From positions 124,001 to 188,000 of the forward strand of contig NZ_LMOD01000005.1 in assembly GCF_001423485.1 (NCBI RefSeq): a stretch of DNA of 64,000 nucleotides, read 5' to 3'. The notes under the pieces were generated by a model. That model worked only from the letters and a program-made list of their open reading frames with translations. It was not told where the DNA came from and made no database searches. The DNA comes from Microbacterium sp. Leaf320 (lineage in GTDB: Bacteria > Actinomycetota > Actinomycetes > Actinomycetales > Microbacteriaceae). Of this stretch, positions 29,127-36,325 are shown in pieces. How positions within the stretch are numbered: the first letter of the stretch is position 1; every line of letters starts with the position of its first letter. Made by a program: the position numbers and the translations under genes.

Positions 29127-29600
29127 TCACTCGCCCCAGACGGCCTCGATGATCGTGCGCGCATCGTCGGAGTCGAGGAGCAGCGTGGTCTCGGACGATC
29201 CGAAGAGCTCCAGGTCGGGGCTCACCTGCACCGCGATCTGTTCGAGATCGATGAAGTCGCCGTCGGCGTTCTGCACAGACATCCGAATCTCGTCGGTCGG
29301 CAGGTCGTTCTCGGCCAGGATCACGCGCAGGAAGGCCGCAAGGTCGTTCTCGTCGATGGTCTCTCTGTCGACGTCGATGCCGACGTCGAGGTAGAAGGTG
29401 AAACCGTCGAGGCCCTTGGCGGCGAACGAGTCGGTCACGCCCCGACCGGACTCGGCAAGCGCTGCGGGGATCGTCTCGGCGAAGTCGCCGTCGGCGAGCT
29501 CCTTCGTGATGACCCCGCACCCCGCGAGCGCCATTCCCACTGCGGCGATCACACCGATTCCGAGGACGCGCAACCGGCGTGACGTAGAGCGATCACTCAC
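29127..29600 (-). CDS. Putative lipoprotein (paralogue 2)
   Basis: 157 aa with a lipoprotein signal peptide: Arg-rich head, hydrophobic core and lipobox ALAGC, so C28 would be lipidated. No domain recognised. It is clearly a paralogue of the gene just upstream: same length, both with C28 followed by G-x-x-TKEL and GDFAETIPAALA, similar GFTFYL...VG, and both ending EAVWGE. The GTG start lies 8 nt inside the upstream gene's end. It is the last gene of the ESX-like operon. A role as surface partner or immunity protein for the hydrolase fusion is possible but unproven. Confidence 0.8.
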   Translation of the reverse strand: MSDRSTSRRLRVLGIGVIAAVGMALAGCGVITKELADGDFAETIPAALAESGRGVTDSFAAKGLDGFTFYLDVGIDVDRETIDENDLAAFLRVILAENDLPTDEIRMSVQNADGDFIDLEQIAVQVSPDLELFGSSETTLLLDSDDARTIIEAVWGE

Positions 29601-30066
29601 CCCAGACCGCCTCGACGATCGCCGCGGCCTGGTCGTTCGTGACCTGGATGTCTCCATAGGTGCTCGACGAGATCTTCAGATCGGGCGAGATGCTCTGGAC
29701 CAGCGCCTCGAGGTCGACGGATTCCTCGTCGCTTCCGTTGACGCCGAGGTCGATCTCGTCGCTGGGTACGTCGTTGTTCTCGAGAATGATCCGGAGGATT
29801 CTCGCGAGGTCGTCGGCCGAGGCGTCGTCGTGGTCGAGATCGACTCCCACGCTCAGGTAGAAGGTGAAGCCGGAGATCGTCTTCTCGGCATAGGAGTCGG
29901 TGATGCCGATGTCGGACGCCGCCAGGGCAGCGGGGATCGTCTCGGCGAAGTCCCCCTCGGAGAGCTCCTTCGTGACGGCGCCGCACCCGCTCAGCGCGAC
30001 CATCGCTGCGCCGAGGGCGAGGACCGCGACTCCACGAACGAGTCGAGTGACGCCGGTGGTGCTCAT
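29593..30066 (-). CDS. Putative lipoprotein (paralogue 1)
   Basis: 157 aa. Lipobox ALSGC with C28. After the signal the mature part shares TKELSEGDFAETIPAALA, SGFTFYLSVG and EAVWGE with the gene downstream, so the two arose by tandem duplication. The mature protein is acidic (many Asp/Glu), typical of a surface lipoprotein. The ATG lies one base after the hydrolase-fusion stop, preceded by GGGAGTGG, and its own stop is inside the start of paralogue 2. The tight coupling implies coordinated production with the hydrolase fusion. Confidence 0.8.
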   Translation of the reverse strand: MSTTGVTRLVRGVAVLALGAAMVALSGCGAVTKELSEGDFAETIPAALAASDIGITDSYAEKTISGFTFYLSVGVDLDHDDASADDLARILRIILENNDVPSDEIDLGVNGSDEESVDLEALVQSISPDLKISSSTYGDIQVTNDQAAAIVEAVWGE

Positions 30067-30067
30067 G

Positions 30068-31639
30068 TCAGCGTTCCACTCCCTGATAGACCTGGTGATC
30101 GACGACCGTACCACCGAGACCCGCGAGATCCCAGGGATCCGTGCCGTTGTTCGCGGCGTGGTATCCGCTCTCCCAGTCGCCGACGGAGTCTGCGTAGAGC
30201 GCGTTGTTGTGCGCGCTGAATCCGTGTGATCCCGGAGGGTCCGGAAGGGTGATCTGGTGGATGTTCGGCGGGAGCACGGTCACGGGGGTGTTCGGGATGT
30301 CGATCGGCGACTGGCCGGGCAGCCCCGGTACGCCGACGAGGCTCCCATCCAGCATCGGCACGACGTCCGTCGCGTGCTGGAACGCGTAGACCGGCACGTT
30401 CGGCGGCACGTGGAAGTTGTCGACGGGCGAGCCGTTGGTCACGACCCCGATCGGGTTGTACGGGAAGGACGAGTCCGCAGCGAGGTTCGCCGCCATGATG
30501 CCCCCCTGACTGAAGCCGGTCAGAACGACATCTGATCCTGCGGGGATGCCCGCCTGCTGCATCGCGTCCAGCACCGCGCGCTCGTACTGTGTGCGGAAGA
30601 GCGGATTGTCGAGCATCAGAGCGAGGTTGTTGTCACGGTCGTTCATCGCGCCCGCGGGGCCTCCGACCTCCCACGCCTGCGTCGAGGGCAGCGACACGAC
30701 CCAGTGGGTCGATCCGTCGGGTGCGACGACCTGCTTGATGTCGATGGCGGTCGAATTCTCGCCGCCCATCGAATCGGTCGTGCCGTTGACCGAGACGAGG
30801 TCCGACAGGGAGTCGAGGGAGGTCACCCCGTGAGCGTCCTTCCAGGCCTCGAGCTGATCGTCGGTGAGCGTCGACGGATCGATCTCGTTCACGCGCGCGT
30901 CATCGGTCAGGAAGTCGTGCAGGACGTTGCCGAACACCAACCCGAGCGGTCCACCGGTGAGCGCTCCGACCAGAGGCAGCATGTCCACGAGCAGGTCGCG
31001 GAGCGTCGCCAGTGCATCCCCGATGAGAGGGACCAGCTTGTACAGCAGCTGAGCGAGTGAGACGACGGCGCCCGTGAGGCTCTTCACCAGAGCGCCTGCC
31101 GAGGTGATGAAGTCGGCGGCGGACGATGCGAAGCGTTTGATGTCGTCGATCTTCTTCAACGGGTTGAGGCTGAAGCTGAAGAGGTCATCGGCGAACCTGC
31201 TGAGGCTCCCGAGGAAGTCGCAGATCAGAACCCTCGTTGACTCGATGATCTGGCTGACCAGCCGCACGGCGCTCGCGGTGGCCCCGGTCCACTGCGCGGC
31301 GTCCTCGGCGACGGACAGCAGGTCGCCGTAGCGGGCCCGAAGCGCGCGGACCGTCCGTCCGTCCATGTCTGCGAGTTTCGGCTCGGCGTCCCGCAGGGTC
31401 TCGACGACCCGGCGGAGGGACTTCTCGGCGTCCTCCCATCGCGAAGCGAATCCGCCGACCGTCCCCGGGTCGCCGAGGAGGTCGTCGAACCACTCGCGCA
31501 GCGGGGCGATGTACTGCATCAGCATCCCTGCGAAACCCGGGATGCTCGCGCAGTCCGCCTGCGATGCACTGGGCCCGGGCGCCCCGGCGGCCCAGGATCC
31601 GGAGCGCACCTGGCCGCTGATGCCAGCGATCGCGCTCAC
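30068..31639 (-). CDS. ESX-like helical domain fused to an alpha/beta hydrolase
   Basis: 523 aa. Residues 1-150 are helical and resemble WXG100/ESX substrate regions, with W117-T-G119 in AAQWTGATAS. Residues 150-245 contain amphipathic and hydrophobic segments (SLTGAVVSLAQLLYKLVPLIG, MLPLVGALTGGPLGLVFG). From about 295 to the end is a serine hydrolase with nucleophile S377 in LTGFSQGG, likely Asp D425 in HATDVVPML and likely His H477 or H472 in SHGFSAHNN. The C-terminal part resembles the hydrolase domain attached to some mycobacterial PE/PPE proteins. The GTG start overlaps the EspC-like gene's stop (GTGA). Best guess: a type VII secretion substrate with esterase or lipase activity. Confidence 0.78.
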   Translation of the reverse strand: MSAIAGISGQVRSGSWAAGAPGPSASQADCASIPGFAGMLMQYIAPLREWFDDLLGDPGTVGGFASRWEDAEKSLRRVVETLRDAEPKLADMDGRTVRALRARYGDLLSVAEDAAQWTGATASAVRLVSQIIESTRVLICDFLGSLSRFADDLFSFSLNPLKKIDDIKRFASSAADFITSAGALVKSLTGAVVSLAQLLYKLVPLIGDALATLRDLLVDMLPLVGALTGGPLGLVFGNVLHDFLTDDARVNEIDPSTLTDDQLEAWKDAHGVTSLDSLSDLVSVNGTTDSMGGENSTAIDIKQVVAPDGSTHWVVSLPSTQAWEVGGPAGAMNDRDNNLALMLDNPLFRTQYERAVLDAMQQAGIPAGSDVVLTGFSQGGIMAANLAADSSFPYNPIGVVTNGSPVDNFHVPPNVPVYAFQHATDVVPMLDGSLVGVPGLPGQSPIDIPNTPVTVLPPNIHQITLPDPPGSHGFSAHNNALYADSVGDWESGYHAANNGTDPWDLAGLGGTVVDHQVYQGVER

Positions 31640-31959
31640 AGCTCGCCCTCGATCGTGCCGAACGCCTTGACGGCGCCGTCCTCGATCTCGCCGAACGCAT
31701 CGACGATGCCTTTGAGCCCTGTGCCGGTCGCGTCGGCGAGCTCGGTGGCCGCCGTGAGCGTGGACTCGGATGCATCGGCGAGCGCGTCGATGGCGGGGCC
31801 GAGCAGCGGGCCGCACATCGCTCCGAAGGCCGACTGCCCGACGCCTCCCGCCGCTGTCTTCGCTGCGGTTCCGAGGAGCTCGGCGGCGGTGGTGAGTGAT
31901 TTCACGTGTGCGCGAAGCTCATCTTCGTCGATGATGATCTGCTGATTGGCTGCGGTCAT
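31636..31959 (-). CDS. EspC-like type VII secretion-associated protein
   Basis: 107 aa, helical, Ala-rich. The central AFGAMCGPLLGPA segment matches what I recall of the EspC (T7SS target) family, where a short Phe/Tyr-Gly, Cys and Pro-rich turn joins two helices. Small ESX-type proteins of this size often pair with a WXG100 protein, and here the WXG100 gene lies directly upstream (43 nt). The ATG follows a GGGGGGAA site, and its stop overlaps the hydrolase-fusion start. It may act as a pairing partner or chaperone for that protein. Confidence 0.72.
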   Translation of the reverse strand: MTAANQQIIIDEDELRAHVKSLTTAAELLGTAAKTAAGGVGQSAFGAMCGPLLGPAIDALADASESTLTAATELADATGTGLKGIVDAFGEIEDGAVKAFGTIEGEL

Positions 31960-32002
31960 CGTGATCGGTTCCCCCCGATTGTGTGTCTTGTGTGATCCGG
32001 CG

Positions 32003-32296
32003 TCAGCTGCCGCCGAGGACGCGCTGGCCGGCCAGATCCGCGTCCGAGTACTGGGTTGCGAGCTCTCCTAGGGCGTCGGAGATCGCGACGATGAGAGCGG
32101 TGCGTTCGCGCATGAGTCCGTCGAACCTGCTCTGCGCCGAGTCGAACGCGAGCTGCGCCTCGCCCGACCACGATCGACGCAGGATCCCCGCGTGGGCGGT
32201 GAGCTCCTCGAGAGCGGCGTCGATGCTTCGCGAGGCGACGCTGATCGCCTTCGCCGCCTTCGCCACCTGCGCCGGATTGACCTCGATGACGCCCAT
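32003..32296 (-). CDS. WXG100 family type VII secretion protein
   Basis: 97 aa, the standard size of ESAT-6-like proteins. The turn motif is W43-S-G45 in RRSWSGEAQ between two helices, and the C-terminal tail carries Y-S-D-A-D, matching the YxxxD/E export signal of ESX substrates. Its ATG overlaps the YbaB-like gene's stop (TGATG). Such proteins are secreted as helical hairpin dimers by EccC-type machinery; no such machinery is in this window. Confidence 0.85.
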   Translation of the reverse strand: MGVIEVNPAQVAKAAKAISVASRSIDAALEELTAHAGILRRSWSGEAQLAFDSAQSRFDGLMRERTALIVAISDALGELATQYSDADLAGQRVLGGS

Positions 32297-32703
32297 CAGC
32301 GGTACTCGATCGTGCTGCCGCCTGCCTGCGGGAAGGCGGTGTCGATGTCGTTGCGCACGGCCGCGACGAGCGGCGAACTCTCGCCGAGAGTCAGGCTCAT
32401 CGATGCGAGCACCTGCTCTGCGGCCGCACGCTGCGCCTTCGCGATCGTCGCGGTGATGAGTCCGCCGAGTGCCGCGGCGTCAGTCGCAGTGCTGATCGAC
32501 GACAGCTGCACCGACTCGATCCCGCCTGTGGGGCGCGCGGTGACCGTGACGCGACCGTCCGCAGACGAGACCGTAGCCGTGGTCTCAGCCACTTCATCCT
32601 CGAGCTTCGCCGACTCCGCGGCCAGGTCCTGCGCGTGGGCGATCTGGGCATCGATCTTCGCGTTCAGCGCGGCGATCGTGTCCGAAAGTTCCTCGGTTGA
32701 CAC
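32296..32703 (-). CDS. YbaB/EbfC-like protein of the ESX-like operon
   Basis: 135 aa. An N-terminal coiled-coil-like helix (residues 1-45) and the YbaB-type beta hairpin SSADGRVTVTARPTGGIESVQL, followed by a helix. YbaB/EbfC proteins bind nucleoid DNA, but variants of this fold also occur in ESX loci as secretion-associated proteins, and its position as first gene of this operon favours that. The GTG start is set by GGAGGAGGGG. An upstream promoter with TATACT is visible. Confidence 0.75.
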   Translation of the reverse strand: MSTEELSDTIAALNAKIDAQIAHAQDLAAESAKLEDEVAETTATVSSADGRVTVTARPTGGIESVQLSSISTATDAAALGGLITATIAKAQRAAAEQVLASMSLTLGESSPLVAAVRNDIDTAFPQAGGSTIEYR

Positions 32704-32730
32704 TGCTACCCCCTCCTCCGGTGTCCTCGC

Positions 32731-32759
32731 AGTATATGAGGAGCGAGTGAAGTGGTGAA
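32731..32759 (-). promoter_or_regulatory. Promoter of the ESX-like operon
   Basis: On the minus strand TTCACC (-35, 32759-32754) and TATACT (-10, 32736-32731) with a 17-nt spacer, 27 nt before the YbaB-like start. Confidence 0.5.
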
Positions 32760-32796
32760 GGCCGCGGCGCCCCCGTGTCACCGAGGACGTCCTAGA

Positions 32797-32813
32797 ATTG
32801 GATCGAGTCCAAT
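32797..32813. promoter_or_regulatory. Inverted repeat upstream of the ABC importer
   Basis: ATTGGA-TCGAG-TCCAAT, a perfect 6-5-6 inverted repeat 47 nt before the binding-protein start. It resembles GntR or LacI-type operators in layout; no regulator gene is adjacent. Confidence 0.45.
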
Positions 32814-32860
32814 AACTGATGCATCCGCGTCGTCTCCCGCATTCCCTCCCGAGGAACAGC

Positions 32861-34471
32861 ATGCCCATCTCCTTCCTGCGCCGCGCGATCCCGCTCGCTG
32901 CCACCGTCGCCGTGAGCGCTCTCATGCTCAGCTCCTGCGCCGCTCCCTCCTCCGAGTCCGACGGCGGGGAGCTCGTCTGGTCGATCGAGGGTGCGAACCT
33001 CTCGGCCGGTCACATGGACCCGCAGGTGAGTCAGCTCGACGTCTCGGGCATGGTGCAGCGCGCCGTGCTCGACTCTCTCGTGTTCCAGGAGGATGACGGC
33101 TCGTTCACCCCGTGGCTCGCGAAGGAGTGGACCGTCTCGGACGACAGCACCGAGTACACCTTCGTCCTCCGCGACGACGTGACCTTCACCGACGGCGAAC
33201 CCTTCGACGCCGAGGCGGTCAAGGCGAACTTCGACCGGATCGTCGATCCGGAGACGGAATCGGCCCAGGCGGCGTCGATGCTCGGAGCCGACTTCTACGA
33301 GGGAACGGAGGTCGTCGACGAGCACACCGTGACGGTGAGCTTCACCCAGCCGTACGCGCCGTTCCTGCAGGCGGCCAGCACCCCGCAGCTCGGGTTCTAT
33401 TCTCCTGCCGTGCTCGAGGAGTCCGCAGATCAGCTGAAAGCCGGAGGGCCCGACGTCACGGTCGGCACCGGTCCGTTCGTGCTCACCGAGTACACGCCTG
33501 ACCAGGAGCTCGTGTACACCCGTAACGACGACTACGCCTGGGGCCCGCACGGCGAAGAAGCGCCGAAGGTCGAGACGCTGCGCGTCGAGATCCAGCCGGA
33601 GGGGTCCGTGCGCACCGGGGTTGTGCAGAGCGGCGAGGCTGATCTCGCGAGCAACATCCCGCCGAACCTCGCCGGAGATCTCGGCGACGGCATCACCGTC
33701 GACTCGATCGAATACCCCGGCCTGCCCTACTCGCTGTATCTCAACGAGAAGTACGGGGTCTTCGCAGACGAGAAGGTCCGCCAGGCGTTCGCCCGGGGCA
33801 TCGACGTCGATGCGGCGGTCGATGAGATCTTCTTCGGACAGTTCCCGCGGGCGTGGAGCGTGCTCGGGTCGACGACCCCCGGCTACGACTCCTCGCTCGA
33901 GGACAGCTGGCCGTTCGACGCCGCCGCGGCGAGCGCACTGCTCGATGAGGCCGGTTGGACGGAGCGCGACAGCGATGGCATCCGCATGAAGGACGGTCAG
34001 CGTCTGTCGGCGCGGTGGATCGCCTGGACGCCGGTGCCGGACGACCGCGCGGCTCTGGCGAACGCAATCCAGTCGGACCTCAAGGGGATCGGCTTCGAGG
34101 TCGTGCGCGAGGTGCTGGAACCGGGTGCCTACAACGAGCAGTACGGTCCGAAGACGTTCGACCTCACCGACTGGGGCTTCTCGGGCGTCGACCCGGACTT
34201 CCTGCGTGCGCACCTGCACACGGACGGATTCCAGAACGCCTCGCAGGTCACGGATCCCGAGATCGACGCCCTGCTCGATCAGGCCGTCGGGTCCAGCGAC
34301 CAGGACCAGCGCAACAGCATCTACACGCAGCTGCAGGAATGGAACGCGGAGTACACGGCGATCGTGCCGCTGTACAGTCCGTCTGCCATCACCGCCGTCG
34401 GCGAGCGCGTGAGCGGTCTGGACTACGACCTGTACGGACGCCCGCTGTTCTTCGACGTGAGCGTCGGCTGA
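32861..34471 (+). CDS. Peptide/nickel-type ABC transporter substrate-binding lipoprotein
   Basis: 536 aa, SBP_bac_5 (family 5) binding protein for oligopeptides, dipeptides or related solutes. Signal peptide with lipobox LSSC (C26), so it is anchored outside the membrane. The family features DPQVSQLD, EWTVSDDSTEYTFVLRDDVTFTDGEPFDAEAV-type region and the PKTFDLTDWGF segment are visible. The start MPISFLRR follows GAGGAAC. First gene of a complete importer operon, separated from the first permease by 103 nt that contain a stem-loop. The actual solute cannot be read. Confidence 0.93.
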   Translation: MPISFLRRAIPLAATVAVSALMLSSCAAPSSESDGGELVWSIEGANLSAGHMDPQVSQLDVSGMVQRAVLDSLVFQEDDGSFTPWLAKEWTVSDDSTEYTFVLRDDVTFTDGEPFDAEAVKANFDRIVDPETESAQAASMLGADFYEGTEVVDEHTVTVSFTQPYAPFLQAASTPQLGFYSPAVLEESADQLKAGGPDVTVGTGPFVLTEYTPDQELVYTRNDDYAWGPHGEEAPKVETLRVEIQPEGSVRTGVVQSGEADLASNIPPNLAGDLGDGITVDSIEYPGLPYSLYLNEKYGVFADEKVRQAFARGIDVDAAVDEIFFGQFPRAWSVLGSTTPGYDSSLEDSWPFDAAAASALLDEAGWTERDSDGIRMKDGQRLSARWIAWTPVPDDRAALANAIQSDLKGIGFEVVREVLEPGAYNEQYGPKTFDLTDWGFSGVDPDFLRAHLHTDGFQNASQVTDPEIDALLDQAVGSSDQDQRNSIYTQLQEWNAEYTAIVPLYSPSAITAVGERVSGLDYDLYGRPLFFDVSVG

Positions 34472-34490
34472 CGCCTGGGTCGTCGAGCCA

Positions 34491-34543
34491 CCTCCGGTAT
34501 ATCGCTGCGGTATCGTTCGTGAGCGAGCGCCGCGTACCGGAGG
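34491..34543 (+). other. Intercistronic stem-loop in the ABC operon
   Basis: CCTCCGGTA (34491-34499) pairs perfectly with TACCGGAGG (34535-34543), and inner sequences (CGCTGCGG and CGCCGCG) extend the pairing. Such elements after binding-protein genes often stabilise that cistron's mRNA and raise its level over the permeases. Confidence 0.5.
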
Positions 34544-34574
34544 ATGCTCAGGAACTGTCGAGAGGGCGCGAACG

Positions 34575-35516
34575 GTGAAGGCAGCGCTCCTCCGCATCGC
34601 CGGTCTCGCAGCATCCGTCGTGATCGTGCTCTGGGGTGCGGCGACGTTGGTCTTCCTGGCGTTCCGCATCATTCCGGGCGATCCGGTGTCGGTGATGCTC
34701 GGGCCGCAGGCGCAGGTGAGCGAAGCGGTGAAAGACGGCATCCGCGCAGAGCTCGGCCTCGATCGGCCCCCGCTCGAGCAGTATCTGACCTTCATCGGTC
34801 AGCTCGCCCGGGGAGACCTGGGGGAGTCGTACCAGCTGCGGATGCCGGTGGCCGAGGTCATCGGTCGTCAGCTCGGGGCGACTCTGCAGCTCTCAGCGCT
34901 GGCGCTCGTGATCGCGGTGCTGCTCGCGCTGGCCGTCGCCCTGCTGGTGCGCGGTCAGGCAGGGCGAGCGGTCGCCGCGGGCATCGAACTCGTCATCCTG
35001 TCGTCGCCGGTGTTCTGGATCGGCCTGATCCTGCTCAGCGTCTTCGCGTTCGGCCTCGGATGGTTCCCGGTCTCGGGCGCACGCAATCCGGCGACGATCG
35101 TGCTGCCGGCCATCACCCTCGCGCTGCCGGTCGCTGCACTTCTCAGCCAGGTCCTGCGCGACGGACTCATGCAGGCCGAGCGGATGCCGTTCGCCGAGAC
35201 CGTCAGGGCCCGAGGCGCGAGCCCGTCGTGGTTCACGCTGCGTCACGGGCTGAGGCATGGCGCCGCGAATGCGGTGACCCTGGCCGCGTATCTGACGGGA
35301 TCGGTGCTCGGCGGAGCCGTGCTCGTCGAGACCGTGTTCGCCCGCGCAGGCCTCGGGCGGGTCACCCTCGCGGCCATCACCAACCGCGATCTGCCCGTGA
35401 TCACGGGGATCATCCTGCTCAGCGCCGTCGTGTTCGTGATCGTGAACCTCGTGATCGAGCTCCTGCACCCGCTCATCGATCCACGTCTTCGCACGGAACG
35501 CGGGGGTGTGCGATGA
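34575..35516 (+). CDS. ABC transporter permease (DppB-like)
   Basis: 313 aa inner-membrane permease of the binding-protein-dependent type 5 systems. N-terminal helix with the DppB/OppB signature region GDPVSVMLGPQA, then about five more membrane helices. The EAA-type loop (AERMPFAETVRARGASPSWFTLRHGLR) that contacts the ATPase is present. GTG start. Overlaps the second permease by 4 nt. It forms the import channel together with the next gene product. Confidence 0.92.
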   Translation: MKAALLRIAGLAASVVIVLWGAATLVFLAFRIIPGDPVSVMLGPQAQVSEAVKDGIRAELGLDRPPLEQYLTFIGQLARGDLGESYQLRMPVAEVIGRQLGATLQLSALALVIAVLLALAVALLVRGQAGRAVAAGIELVILSSPVFWIGLILLSVFAFGLGWFPVSGARNPATIVLPAITLALPVAALLSQVLRDGLMQAERMPFAETVRARGASPSWFTLRHGLRHGAANAVTLAAYLTGSVLGGAVLVETVFARAGLGRVTLAAITNRDLPVITGIILLSAVVFVIVNLVIELLHPLIDPRLRTERGGVR

Positions 35517-36325
35517 AGCGCGCCCAGGTCGTTCTGCTCTGGTGCGCGGTGGCCGTGCTGCTGGTGCTCGCGTTCGCCGCGGCCTTCCCCGGAGTCCTCG
35601 CGACGCACGACCCGCTCCAGACCGATGTGCGCGCGTCGCTGCTTCCGCCGAGTGCCGAGCACCTGTTCGGCACCGATCAGAGCGGCCGCGACGTGTACTC
35701 GCGGGTGGTGCACGGGGCCGGGCGCTCGATCGGAATCGGTCTGCTCGCTACCGGCATCGCGCTCGCCGCAGGATTGCTCATCGGCGCGCTCGCAGGACTC
35801 GCCCCGCGGGGAGTCGACGCAGCGCTCATGCGCGTCAACGACGTGCTCATGGCCTTCCCCGAGTTCCTGGTCGCACTGGTCGTCGTGGCGGTGCTCGGGC
35901 CAGGGCCGGTCAACATCGCGATCGCGGTGACGCTCGCGGCCGTCCCCGTCTACATCCGTCTCGCCCGTGTGCAGACCCGCACGCTCCGCACTGCCGAGCA
36001 CGTCGAGGCCGCACGCATCCTCGGGGTTCCTCCCGTACCCGCGTTCGTCCGGCACGTGGTGCCGGGGGTGCTCGGCTCGTTGAGCGTGCTCGCGACGATC
36101 GGCATCGGATCGAGCATCCTCGCCGCGGCCGGACTCAGCTTCCTCGGCCTCGGTCCCTCGGAGCCGACGCCCGAGTGGGGACTCATGCTCGCGGGAGGAC
36201 GCAATGTGCTGGGGCAGGCCTGGTGGATCGCCGTCTTCCCCGGCATCGCGATCACCGTGACCGTGATCGCAGCGACCATCGTCGGCCGGGTCCTGCGTGC
36301 CAGAGCAGAGGGGCGGACATCATGA
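35513..36325 (+). CDS. ABC transporter permease (DppC-like)
   Basis: 270 aa. The N-terminal OppC-type segment (HDPLQTDVRASLLPPSAEHLFGTDQSGRDVYSRVVHGA region) is diagnostic of DppC/OppC partners, followed by five or so membrane helices and the ATPase-contact loop AEHVEAARILGVPPVPAFVRHVVP. Starts in an ATGA overlap with the first permease and itself overlaps the ATPase gene by ATGA, so all three are translationally coupled. Confidence 0.92.
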   Translation: MKRAQVVLLWCAVAVLLVLAFAAAFPGVLATHDPLQTDVRASLLPPSAEHLFGTDQSGRDVYSRVVHGAGRSIGIGLLATGIALAAGLLIGALAGLAPRGVDAALMRVNDVLMAFPEFLVALVVVAVLGPGPVNIAIAVTLAAVPVYIRLARVQTRTLRTAEHVEAARILGVPPVPAFVRHVVPGVLGSLSVLATIGIGSSILAAAGLSFLGLGPSEPTPEWGLMLAGGRNVLGQAWWIAVFPGIAITVTVIAATIVGRVLRARAEGRTS

